The notes under the pieces are model-generated. The model ran no database searches, had not been told where the DNA came from, and saw only the letters and a list, made by a program, of their open reading frames with translations. From positions 1 to 46,916 of the forward strand of contig NZ_JACMSF010000063.1 of assembly GCF_014257025.1 (NCBI RefSeq): a stretch of DNA of 46,916 nucleotides. The letters run 5' to 3'. The stretch is from Streptomyces cupreus (GTDB taxonomy: Bacteria > Actinomycetota > Actinomycetes > Streptomycetales > Streptomycetaceae). Below, piece by piece: positions 33,237 through 40,631 of the stretch. Each line of letters begins with the position of its first letter. Position 1 is the first letter of the stretch. The position numbers and the translations under genes are program-made.

Positions 33237-34585
33237 GTGGCCCTGCTTTCGGAATAGTTGCTGGTGGGACCGGCGGAGGTGGTCCTGGCAGGCGCGGAGC
33301 GGGCGATGGCCTCGCGGTAGTGGGCCACCGTGCCCTCCGCGGCGCGCGCCCACGTGAAGTGCCGTAGCACCCGCTCCCGGCCGGCGCGGCCGAGCCGCAG
33401 CCGCAGTTCGGGGTCGCCGAGGAGCCGGCTCAGTGCGCCGGCCAGCGCGCCCGCGTCGCCGGGCGGCACCGCCAGACAGGTCTCGCCGTCCGTGCCGGCC
33501 ACCTCCGGGATCGCCCCGCCGGTCGTGGCGACCAGGGGCGTGCCGGTGGCCATGGCCTCGGCGGCGGGCAGGGAGAAGCCCTCGTACAGCGACGGCACGC
33601 AGGCGACCTGCGCCGAGCGGACCAGGTCGACCAGTTCGGCGTCCGAGATGCCCTTGACGAACTCGACGGCGCCTTCGAGGCCGTAGCGCTCGACGGCCTG
33701 CGCGACCGGGCCCTCCTCGGGCTTCTTGCCGACGACGACGAGGTGGGCGTCGGGGTGTTCGGTGCGTGCCTTCGCGAGCGCCTCGACGAGGAAGACGAGT
33801 CCCTTGAGGGGGACGTCGGCGCTGGAGGTCGTGACGATCCGGCCGGGGATCTGCGGGACGGACGGGTCCGGCGAGAACAGATCGGTGTCGGCGCCGATGT
33901 GCACGACGTGGATACGGTCCTCGCGCACCCCGAGGTGGTCGACGATCTCGGCGCGGGAGGTGCCGGAGACGGTGAGGACGGACGGCAGGCGGCGCGCGAC
34001 GCGCTTCTGCATGCGGGTGAAGCCGTACCAGCGGCGCACCGAGTAGCGGCGCCGCCGGCCCTCGGCCGCGTCCAGCTCCAACCGCCGGTCCACGGTGATG
34101 GGGTGGTGGATGGTGGTGACGAGCGGGGCGCCCACGTCGCCCAACAGCCCGTATCCGAGGGTCTGGTTGTCGTGGACGACGTCGAACTCGCCGCGCCGGG
34201 CGCGCAGATGGCGGCGGGCGCGCAGCGAGAAGGTCAGCGGCTCGGGGAAGCCGCCGGTCCACATGGTCGCCACTTCCAGTGCGTCGATCCAGTCGCGGTA
34301 CTCGCCGCGCTTGGGGGTGCGGAAGGGGTCGGGCTGGCGGTACAGGTCGAGGCTGGCCAGCTCGGTGAGCGGGACGCCCTCGTCGAGGACCGGGTACGGC
34401 TGGGCTCCGATGACCTCGACCCGGTGGCCGAGGCGGGTCAGTTCGCGGGAGAGGTGGCGGACGTAGACGCCCTGGCCGCCGCAGAACGGGTTCCCTTTAT
34501 AGGTGAGAAGCGCGATGTCGAGAGGTCGCTCGCCGTCCGCGGCGGGCTCCTTGGGGGAACCCGTCCGACTGGCCTCAGCGGTCAC
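33230..34585 (-). CDS. GT4-family glycosyltransferase
   Basis: A 451-residue GT-B fold glycosyltransferase. The N-terminal acceptor domain has IALLTYKGNPFCGGQGVYV and RHLSRELTRLGHRVEVIGA. The C-terminal donor domain has GRIVTTSSADVPLKGLVFLV, HLVVVGKKPEEG and the EX7E-like CVPSLYEGFSLPAAEAMATG followed by TPLVATTGGAIPEV. GTG 34585 is preferred to ATG 34621. It is the first gene of an operon with a methyltransferase and a toroid protein and is divergent from kstR. The KstR-consensus box lies 55 bp upstream of its start, so KstR could regulate it too. The product is unknown. Confidence 0.87.
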   Translation of the reverse strand: MTAEASRTGSPKEPAADGERPLDIALLTYKGNPFCGGQGVYVRHLSRELTRLGHRVEVIGAQPYPVLDEGVPLTELASLDLYRQPDPFRTPKRGEYRDWIDALEVATMWTGGFPEPLTFSLRARRHLRARRGEFDVVHDNQTLGYGLLGDVGAPLVTTIHHPITVDRRLELDAAEGRRRRYSVRRWYGFTRMQKRVARRLPSVLTVSGTSRAEIVDHLGVREDRIHVVHIGADTDLFSPDPSVPQIPGRIVTTSSADVPLKGLVFLVEALAKARTEHPDAHLVVVGKKPEEGPVAQAVERYGLEGAVEFVKGISDAELVDLVRSAQVACVPSLYEGFSLPAAEAMATGTPLVATTGGAIPEVAGTDGETCLAVPPGDAGALAGALSRLLGDPELRLRLGRAGRERVLRHFTWARAAEGTVAHYREAIARSAPARTTSAGPTSNYSESRATC

Positions 34586-34639
34586 TCTGGGCCCCCTTCT
34601 CCCTGCACTGTCCCGCGACATTACGCCGGGACGCTAATC

Positions 34640-34653
34640 TAGAACAAGTTACA
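34640..34653. promoter_or_regulatory. KstR-consensus operator between GT operon and kstR
   Basis: TAGAACAAGTTACA fits TnnAACnnGTTnnA exactly. It is 105 bp upstream of the kstR start and 55 bp upstream of the divergent glycosyltransferase start. Autoregulation of kstR through such a site is known in mycobacteria. A second dyad, GTCCCG-N11-CGGGAC, sits at 34610-34632 on the glycosyltransferase side. Confidence 0.75.
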
Positions 34654-34757
34654 GACTTGATCGTTCAAGAGGCTCCGAATCTACCGGCAGGTAGAGGCGG
34701 CGTGAGCAGTGGATCAGGTGATTCACGCCACGGTCGCGCCACGGTGAGGGGAACAAG

Positions 34758-35378
34758 GTGGACAAGGTGGCAGCCAGTACCGCGAGACCGGTCACCCCGC
34801 CCCTCACCGAGCGGCAGGAGGCGCGCCGCCGCCGCATCCTGCACGCGAGCGCGCAGCTGGCCAGCCGGGGCGGTTTCGACGCGGTGCAGATGCGGGAGGT
34901 GGCGGAGTCGTCACAGGTGGCGCTCGGCACCCTCTACCGCTACTTCCCGTCCAAGATCCATCTGCTGGTCGCCACGATGCAGGACCAGCTGGAGCACATG
35001 CACGGCACCCTGCGGAAGAAGCCGCCCGCGGGCGACACCCCGGCGGAGCGGGTCGCGGAGACGCTGATGCGCGCCTTCCGCGCCCTCCAGCGCGAGCCGC
35101 ATCTGGCCGACGCCATGGTCCGCGCGCTGACCTTCGCGGACCGCAGTGTGTCGCCCGAGGTGGACCAGGTGTCCCGGCAGACGACGGTGATCATCCTGGA
35201 CGCGATGGGGCAGGAGAACCCGACGCCGGAGCAGCTGTCCGCGGTGCGGGTCATCGAGCACACCTGGCACTCGGCGCTGATCACCTGGCTCTCGGGGCGT
35301 GCGTCCATCGCCCAGGTGAAGATCGACATCGAGACGGTGTGCCGGCTGATCGATCTCACGGCCCCCACGGACACATGA
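34758..35378 (+). CDS. kstR: KstR-like TetR family repressor
   Basis: A 206-residue TetR regulator. The DNA-binding part (about residues 18-66) reads RRRRILHASAQLASRGGFDA, VQMREVAESSQVALGTLYRY and FPSKIHLLVATM, nearly the same as mycobacterial KstR (Rv3574). The ligand domain keeps similar blocks (REPHLADAMVRALTFADRS, SPEVDQVSRQ, VIEHTWHSALITWLSGRAS). KstR represses cholesterol catabolic genes and is released by sterol-CoA intermediates. The box in its own promoter and the second box 20 kb away support a KstR assignment. GTG 34758 start. Its stop lies 3 bp from the end of an opposite-strand TPP riboswitch. Confidence 0.85.
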   Translation: MDKVAASTARPVTPPLTERQEARRRRILHASAQLASRGGFDAVQMREVAESSQVALGTLYRYFPSKIHLLVATMQDQLEHMHGTLRKKPPAGDTPAERVAETLMRAFRALQREPHLADAMVRALTFADRSVSPEVDQVSRQTTVIILDAMGQENPTPEQLSAVRVIEHTWHSALITWLSGRASIAQVKIDIETVCRLIDLTAPTDT

Positions 35379-35381
35379 ACG

Positions 35382-35560
35382 ACCTACGAGACGGGTTCCC
35401 TGCGCCGGCATTACCCGGATCAGGTACTAGGGGTCGCCATCCGGCCCGACTGCTGCCTTCTGGCCTCTCAGCCCGGACCGTCGACGTCGGCAGCGGCGTA
35501 AGCGTTGCTTTCCGCCGAGTCGGCTACTCCGGTTCGGACTCCCTCACTCATCCCGTAGGT
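35382..35560 (-). ncRNA. TPP riboswitch without an obvious target gene
   Basis: On the minus strand the TPP-binding core is clear: GGGCTGAGAGG, then GCGACCCCTAGTACCTGATC and CGGGTAATGCCGGCG-C-AGGGA. P1 is formed by ACCTACGGGATG (5', from 35560) and CGTCTCGTAGGT (3', to 35382), 12 bp with two G-U pairs. A variable P3 of about 55 nt holds an inner hairpin (GGCG-GAA-AGC-AAC-GCT-TA-CGCC). The aptamer ends 3 bp from the kstR stop and transcription would continue antisense through kstR. No thiamine gene lies downstream on this strand; the next genes are the GT operon 800 bp away. It binds thiamine pyrophosphate by family. Confidence 0.88.
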
Positions 35561-35633
35561 CTAGTTTCAGAATAGAACACTCAACCGAAGAAAGAACCAC
35601 CCAAAGTGGAACTTTTTTCGGGTGAAACCTGAT

Positions 35634-35867
35634 CTAGTCCTCCGGCGGGAAGACCGGCTCCCCGCTCCCCAGCAGCGTGATCACGATCGCCTCCACCGGG
35701 CAGGTCTCCGCCGCCGCCAGAATCTCCTCGTGGGCGTCGGTCTCCGGCTCGACCGGGTGGGACTGGCGGGCTGTGTCGAGCCGGAACCCGTCGGGGGCTC
35801 GGTGGACGCACTGGGCCGAGCCGATGCAGACGGACCGGTCGACCTCGACGTGCCAGCGGTCTCCCAT
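35634..35867 (-). CDS. 3Fe-4S or 4Fe-4S single-cluster ferredoxin
   Basis: A 77-residue ferredoxin of the type serving actinobacterial P450s and dehydrogenases. Cluster ligands are CIGSAQCVHRAPDGF (Cys-x5-Cys, the middle Cys of a 4Fe site being Ala here, so a 3Fe-4S cluster is likely) and ETCPVEAI (third Cys followed by Pro). The start lies 5 bp after the stop of the aldehyde dehydrogenase, so the two form an operon. It probably carries electrons to or from a P450 located elsewhere; none is in this window. Confidence 0.9.
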   Translation of the reverse strand: MGDRWHVEVDRSVCIGSAQCVHRAPDGFRLDTARQSHPVEPETDAHEEILAAAETCPVEAIVITLLGSGEPVFPPED

Positions 35868-35872
35868 CCCTG

Positions 35873-37330
35873 CTACGCCTCCCAGCCCGCGGGGAGATGG
35901 ATCATCTTGTGTTCGAGGTACTCGCCGTATCCCTCGGGCCCGAACTCCCGCCCCAGACCGGAGTTCTTGTAGCCGCCGAAGGGGCCGAGCATGTCGAGGC
36001 TGAAGGTGTTGACCGAGTAGGTGCCGGTACGGACCTGGCGGGCGACCTCGATGCCGCGCTCGACGTCGGCCGTCCAGACGCTGCCGCTGAGCCCGTACTC
36101 GGAGTCGTTGGCGATCTTCACGGCCTCGGCCTCGTCGCCGTAGGGGAGCAGGCAGATCACGGGCCCGAAGATCTCCTCGCGGGCGATCCGCATGGAGTTG
36201 TCGACGTCGCCGAAGAGCGTCGGCTCGACGTACCAGCCCTTGTCCAGGCCCGGCGGACGCCCGCCACCGGTGAGGATCTTGGCGCCCTCCTCCTGGCCGA
36301 TGCGGATGTAGTCGAGGCTGCGCCGCTGCTGGCGCCGGGCGACCAGGGGGCCGACCTGGGTCGCGGGGTCGAGCGGGTCGCCGACGACGAGGGCCTTCGC
36401 GGCGGCGGCGAGGGCCTCGGCGAACTCGTCGTAGCGGGAGCGCGGCAGGAGGATGCGGGTCTGGGCGACACAGGCCTGTCCGTTGTTCATCCAGGCCGCC
36501 GGGACGATGCCGGCCACCGCGGTGTCGACGTCCGCGTCCGGCAGCACGACCGCCGCCGACTTGCCGCCCAGCTCCAGGGTCACGCGCGTCAGATTCCGCG
36601 CGGCGACCTCCATCACGCGCTTGCCGGCGGCGACCGAGCCGGTGAAGGAGACCTTGTCGATCCCGGGGTGCCCGACGAGGTACTCGCTGACCTCACGGTC
36701 GGCGGGAAGGATGGAGAGGACCCCCTCCGGCAGCCCGGCCTCCGTCGCGATCTCGGCGAGGAGGTAGGCGTCGAGCGGCGACTCGGGCGACGGCTTCAGG
36801 ACGACCGTGCAGCCGGTGAGCAGCGCGGGCGCGAGCTTGGCTGCGGCGACGAACTGCGGGACGTTCCAGGGGACCACGGCCGCCACGACCCCGACGGGCT
36901 CGCGCCGTACGAGGATCTTGCCGAGGACTCCGTCGCGGTGTTCCTCGTACCCGAAGTTCCGCGCGACGGTGATCGCCGAGTCCCACACCATCATCGCGCC
37001 GAGCGCCTGCGCGAGGACGCTCCAGGAGTACGGGGAGCCGTTCTCGGAGGAGATGACGCGGGCGATCTCCTCGTGCCGCACGGCGATGGCGTCCTTGATC
37101 CGGCTGACGACCGCGATCCGCTCGTCGAGGGACATACGCGGCCAGGGCCCTTCGTCGAAGGCCTTCCGCGCCACGGCCACCGCCCGGTCCACATCACCGG
37201 TGGAGGCGTGCGGCACCCGCCCGATGACCTCCTCCGTGTGTGGCGAGACAACCTCGATGAAGTCCTTGCCGAGGGGGTCGGTCAACTCCCCGCCGATGAA
37301 CAGCTGTCCGTGTTCCACGAGCTCGGTCAT
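35873..37330 (-). CDS. NAD(P)-dependent aldehyde dehydrogenase
   Basis: A 485-residue ALDH superfamily enzyme oxidising an aldehyde to an acid. It has VVPWNVPQFVAAAKLAPALL, VVLKPSPESPL, SFTGSVAAGKRVM, the catalytic Glu in VTLELGGKSAAVV, the catalytic Cys in MNNGQACVAQTRI, and EEIFGPVICLLPYGD. It resembles mycobacterial Rv0223c, a KstR-regulon ALDH, which suggests oxidation of a sterol or isoprenoid aldehyde. ATG 37330 has GCAGGAGGC upstream; the longer open frame across the palindrome is not used. It forms an operon with the ferredoxin and is divergent from the metallo-beta-lactamase gene. Confidence 0.9.
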   Translation of the reverse strand: MTELVEHGQLFIGGELTDPLGKDFIEVVSPHTEEVIGRVPHASTGDVDRAVAVARKAFDEGPWPRMSLDERIAVVSRIKDAIAVRHEEIARVISSENGSPYSWSVLAQALGAMMVWDSAITVARNFGYEEHRDGVLGKILVRREPVGVVAAVVPWNVPQFVAAAKLAPALLTGCTVVLKPSPESPLDAYLLAEIATEAGLPEGVLSILPADREVSEYLVGHPGIDKVSFTGSVAAGKRVMEVAARNLTRVTLELGGKSAAVVLPDADVDTAVAGIVPAAWMNNGQACVAQTRILLPRSRYDEFAEALAAAAKALVVGDPLDPATQVGPLVARRQQRRSLDYIRIGQEEGAKILTGGGRPPGLDKGWYVEPTLFGDVDNSMRIAREEIFGPVICLLPYGDEAEAVKIANDSEYGLSGSVWTADVERGIEVARQVRTGTYSVNTFSLDMLGPFGGYKNSGLGREFGPEGYGEYLEHKMIHLPAGWEA

Positions 37331-37405
37331 GGCCGACGCCTCCTGCGGAGCTGGCGGTTTCCCTGGTCGGATTTGGTTGGGCCGCTTGATTTCTGACGTT
37401 GTTTC

Positions 37406-37423
37406 AGAACTGATACCAGTTCT
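37406..37423. promoter_or_regulatory. Perfect palindrome in the ALDH/MBL divergent promoter
   Basis: AGAACTG-ATAC-CAGTTCT is an 18-bp perfect inverted repeat between the two divergent starts (76 bp from ALDH, 37 bp from MBL). It shares AGAAC half-sites with the KstR boxes but with an 8-nt rather than 2-nt gap between AAC and GTT, so a different TetR-type repressor may bind. Confidence 0.7.
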
Positions 37424-37459
37424 AGTTATAGTGGGCAATGGCCGTGAGGCGGAGGGCAG

Positions 37460-38485
37460 ATGACGAAGACGTACGATCATGGCGGGGGCGTACGGTCCGT
37501 CCGGGTCCCCATCCCGGACAATCCTCTCGGGCACACGCTGGTGTACGTCGTCGACACCGACCGGGGCCCGGTGCTGATCGACACCGGCTGGGACGACCCG
37601 GGTTCCTGGGACACCCTCTCCGAGGGCCTGACGGCCTGCGGTACCGCCGTCGCCGAGATCCACGGCGTGGTCATCACCCACCACCACCCCGACCACCACG
37701 GCCTGTCCGGCAAGGTGCGCGAGGCCTCCGGCGCCTGGATCGCGATGCACGAGGCGGACACGGCGATCGTGCGCCGCACCCGCTCGGCCGAACCCGAGCG
37801 CTGGTTCACGTACATGGCGGCGAAGCTCACCGCGGCCGGCGCCCCGGAGGAACACGTGGCGCCCCTGCGCGGCGCCCGCCGCCGTACCCTGCCGGGCCTC
37901 TCCCCCGCCCTCCCGGACCGTGAGATCGTCCCCGGCGAACTCCTCGATCTCCCCGGCCGCCGCCTGCGCGCGATCTGGACCCCGGGCCACACACCGGGCC
38001 ACGTCTGCCTGCACCTTGAGGAGGCCCACCCGGACCGACTCCCCGGCAACGGCCGCCTGTTCTCCGGCGACCACGTCCTCCCGGAGATCACCCCCCACAT
38101 CGGCCTCTACGAGGACCCCGACGACACCACCGTCACCGACCCCCTCGGCGACTACCTCGACTCCCTGGAACGCGTCGCCCGCCTGTCCCCCGCCGAAATC
38201 CTCCCGGCCCACCAGCACGCGTTCACCAATGCGGGGGTCCGGGTAGGCCAGTTGCTCACCCACCACGAGGCCCGCCTCACCGACCTCCTCACCCTCATCT
38301 CCACCCCTCTCACCGCCTGGCAACTGGCCGAACGCATGGAGTGGAACCGCCCCTGGGACCAAATCCCCTACGGATCGAGGAACATCGCGGTCTCGGAGAC
38401 CGAGTCCCACCTGCGCCGACTGGTGAAGCTGGGCACGGCGGAGGCGGTACCGGGGAGCGACCCGGTGACGTACACCGCCGTATGA
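37460..38485 (+). CDS. Metallo-beta-lactamase-fold hydrolase (LACTB2-like)
   Basis: A 341-residue MBL-fold protein. Metal ligands are in VITHHHPDHHGLSG (HxHxDH), TPGHTPGHVCLHL and LFSGDHVLPEI. The C-terminal 100 residues form a winged-helix-like domain (TDLLTLISTPLTAWQLAERM, SETESHLRRLVKLGTAE) as in the LACTB2/glyoxalase-like group. The substrate could be an acyl thioester or nucleic acid; the divergent ALDH-ferredoxin pair and neighbouring KstR genes favour a CoA-thioester role, which is inference. ATG 37460 follows GGAGGGC. Confidence 0.85.
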   Translation: MTKTYDHGGGVRSVRVPIPDNPLGHTLVYVVDTDRGPVLIDTGWDDPGSWDTLSEGLTACGTAVAEIHGVVITHHHPDHHGLSGKVREASGAWIAMHEADTAIVRRTRSAEPERWFTYMAAKLTAAGAPEEHVAPLRGARRRTLPGLSPALPDREIVPGELLDLPGRRLRAIWTPGHTPGHVCLHLEEAHPDRLPGNGRLFSGDHVLPEITPHIGLYEDPDDTTVTDPLGDYLDSLERVARLSPAEILPAHQHAFTNAGVRVGQLLTHHEARLTDLLTLISTPLTAWQLAERMEWNRPWDQIPYGSRNIAVSETESHLRRLVKLGTAEAVPGSDPVTYTAV

Positions 38486-38559
38486 CGGTTCACTACGGGA
38501 CCCTTCGCGTCGAACGCACCCCCGCTCACAGCCTCCCCCAGCCGCTTCCTTACGGGCCG

Positions 38560-38790
38560 GTAGAGTAGCCGCGTCGTCACCACACCCGTACGGGGGGAAG
38601 CCGGTGCAAACCCGGCGCTGACCCGCAACCGTGAGCAGCCCGCAAGCGCTGCGAGCCGGACTGCCCCGCACGGTCACGTGAACGGCTCACGTACGTCGGC
38701 AGCCCGCCGCCGTACGGCACCGTCGAGGTCTGCGGAGCCGAGCCGCCCGGGGTCGTCCCGTGCTGCCCGGCTCCCCTCAGGGAGAGGCAC
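38560..38790 (+). ncRNA. Cobalamin riboswitch with RBS-sequestering hairpin
   Basis: The conserved B12-box and core are visible: GGGGGGAAGCCGGTGCAAAC at 38591, then CCGGCGCTGACCCGCAACCG and GTGAGC, and GAGCCGGACTGCC at 38652-38664. Downstream are a hairpin ACGTGA-ACGGC-TCACGT and, just before the ATG, CTCCC-CTCA-GGGAG (38771-38784), which buries the ribosome binding site GGGAGAGG. I infer translational repression when cobalamin (probably adenosylcobalamin) is bound. It controls the five-gene transport operon that follows. Confidence 0.95.
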
Positions 38791-38799
38791 CCGCCGATC

Positions 38800-40014
38800 A
38801 TGAACGTCCGCCGCAGCGCCGCGGTCCTGGCCGCCACCGCCGTGATCGGCACGGCCACGCCCGTCATGGCCGCGTCCCCGTCCCCGTCGCCGTCCATGGC
38901 GATCCCCTCCGGCCTGTACGGCACCACCGACCCGACGTACGACGGCGTCTGGCGCCAGTCCCTCGCGCTGATCGCGCAGTACGAGTCGGACGTGAAGCCC
39001 GCCGCCAAGGCCGTCGACTGGCTGCTCGGCCAGCAGTGCGCGAACGGGGCGTTCGCGGCGTTCCGCGCCGAGCCCGCCAAGGCCTGTGACGCCAAGGTCA
39101 TGGTCGACACCAACAGCACGGCGGCCGCGGCCCAGGCCCTGTCCGTGGCCGGGGACGGCGACCACATGGACGACGCCATGAAGGCCGTCAACTGGCTGAA
39201 GTCCGAGCAGAACAAGGACGGCGGCTGGGGCTACACCCCCGGCGGAGCCAGCGACGCCAACTCGACCTCGGTCGTCATCGGCGCCCTCAACGCCGTGGGC
39301 CAGGACCCCGAGACGGTCGACAACGGCGGCAAGTCGCCCTACGACGCCCTGCGCGAGCTGGCCCTGCCCTGCCCGGACGGTGGCGCCTTCGCCTACCAGC
39401 CGGACAAGAAGGGCAAGTTGGCGGCCAACGCGGACGCTACGGCGGCTGCCGTGCTCGGGATGAAGGGCATGAGCATGGGGTCGGCGAAGGCCGCCGCCGA
39501 CACGGACCTCACCTGCGCCGACGCCGCCCACCCGGACCCGGACCAGGCCGCCGCCAACGGCGCCTCGTACCTTGCCGAGACGCTTCAGAAGGACGGTTAC
39601 CTCAAGTCCGCGCTCGCCGGCGCCGAGGACCAGCCCGACTACGGCAACACCGCGGACGCGGTCGTCGCCCTCGCCGTGACGGGCGGTCCGAAGGCGGCGC
39701 AGAAGCCCCTGACCTGGCTTGAGCGGAACTCCGCGGACTGGGCGAAGCAGAACGGCCCCGCGGCCTACGCCCAGCTGATCCTCGCGGCGGACGCGGCCGG
39801 GTCGGACCCGCGTGACTTCGGCGGCACGGACCTGGTGAAGCAGCTCAACGCGACGGGCCCGGAGCCGAAGACGCAGAATACGGCCGAGAAGGCCGCGGAG
39901 AAGGAGGACGACGAGGGCGGCGTCAGCGTCTGGTGGATCATCGGAGTCGGCCTGGTCGCGGGCATCGGCGTCGGCTTCCTGATCTCCGGCCGCAACAAGG
40001 GACAGCGGCTGTGA
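38800..40014 (+). CDS. Secreted membrane-anchored alpha/alpha-toroid protein of the cobalamin operon
   Basis: A 404-residue exported protein. A signal peptide (MNVRRSAAVLAATAVIG, cleavage near VMAAS) is followed by prenyltransferase/squalene-oxidase-type repeats: AVDWLLGQQCANGAFAAF, AVNWLKSEQNKDGGWGYTPG, CPDGGAFAYQPDKKGK, GASYLAETLQKDGYLKSAL. A C-terminal membrane helix (VWWIIGVGLVAGIGVGFLIS) with basic tail ends it. The toroid fold is that of the alpha domain of intrinsic factor and transcobalamin. With a cobalamin riboswitch upstream and an importer downstream I infer surface capture of B12 or corrinoids. There is no lipobox. The stop overlaps the next start (GTGA). Confidence 0.85.
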   Translation: MNVRRSAAVLAATAVIGTATPVMAASPSPSPSMAIPSGLYGTTDPTYDGVWRQSLALIAQYESDVKPAAKAVDWLLGQQCANGAFAAFRAEPAKACDAKVMVDTNSTAAAAQALSVAGDGDHMDDAMKAVNWLKSEQNKDGGWGYTPGGASDANSTSVVIGALNAVGQDPETVDNGGKSPYDALRELALPCPDGGAFAYQPDKKGKLAANADATAAAVLGMKGMSMGSAKAAADTDLTCADAAHPDPDQAAANGASYLAETLQKDGYLKSALAGAEDQPDYGNTADAVVALAVTGGPKAAQKPLTWLERNSADWAKQNGPAAYAQLILAADAAGSDPRDFGGTDLVKQLNATGPEPKTQNTAEKAAEKEDDEGGVSVWWIIGVGLVAGIGVGFLISGRNKGQRL

Positions 40015-40631
40015 GGCGCCGGGCGTGTGCCCTGCTGGTTGCTGCGCTCGCCCTGTGGGTGGCCGCCCCCTCGGCGCAGGCCGCCGGCTACCGCTACTGG
40101 TCCTTCTGGGACCGCGAGGGCGCGTCCTGGATGTACGCCACCCAGGGCCCCTCCACGGCGGTCCCCTCGGACGGTGACGTCCAGGGCTTCCGCTTCACCC
40201 TGAGCGAGGACTCGTCGGACGCGGCCACTCCACGCGGCACGGCGACCTTCGGCACGATCTGCGCGCGAACGCCCGCGCAGGACGGCAAGAAGAGGGTGGC
40301 CCTGGTGATCGACTTCGGCACGAAGTCGGAGTCCCCGTCAGGAGAAACCCCGCCGAAGCAGCGAACGGCCTGCGCCCGGGTCGCGGAGGACGCGACAACA
40401 GCGGAGGCCCTGGCCTCGGTGGCCAAACCCCTCCGCTACGACTCCAACGCCCTGCTGTGCGCCATCGCGGGCTACCCGAGCGCGGGTTGCGGAGAACAGG
40501 TGGCGAAGACGACGAACAAGAGCACAGAGAAGACCGACACCCCGTCCGTGGGCCTATGGGCAGGCGTGGCGGGCGTGGCAACCCTGGGAGCGGCAGCACT
40601 CTGGCAGGCACGCCGACGCAGGCATGTATAG
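40011..40631 (+). CDS. SCO2322-family secreted, membrane-anchored protein
   Basis: A 206-residue protein with a signal peptide (residues 1-24: MRRRACALLVAALALW...SAQA), an extracellular domain (GYRYWSFWDREGASWMYATQ, with three to four cysteines in FGTICART, RTACARVAED, NALLCAIAGY and SAGCGEQ), and a C-terminal helix (VGLWAGVAGVATLGAAALW) before a basic tail. The family is defined by its S. coelicolor homologue and has no known function. The YRYWSFW start resembles surface domains next to B12 proteins, and its position suggests it works with the toroid protein. Start GTG 40011. Confidence 0.8.
   Translation: MRRRACALLVAALALWVAAPSAQAAGYRYWSFWDREGASWMYATQGPSTAVPSDGDVQGFRFTLSEDSSDAATPRGTATFGTICARTPAQDGKKRVALVIDFGTKSESPSGETPPKQRTACARVAEDATTAEALASVAKPLRYDSNALLCAIAGYPSAGCGEQVAKTTNKSTEKTDTPSVGLWAGVAGVATLGAAALWQARRRRHV

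Noticed and set aside
34940..35374. A 144-aa minus-strand ORF starting just after the TPP aptamer, a tempting riboswitch target
   Set aside because: It is fully antisense to the well-conserved kstR, is Ser/Arg/Met-rich with no domain, and has the look of a high-GC shadow frame.
35395..35480. Signal recognition particle RNA
   Set aside because: AGAAGGCAGCAG looks vaguely SRP-like, but the surrounding blocks are those of the TPP aptamer and the SRP apical loop is missing.
37406..37423. Third KstR box
   Set aside because: The gap between AAC and GTT is 8 nt, not the 2 nt of the KstR consensus.
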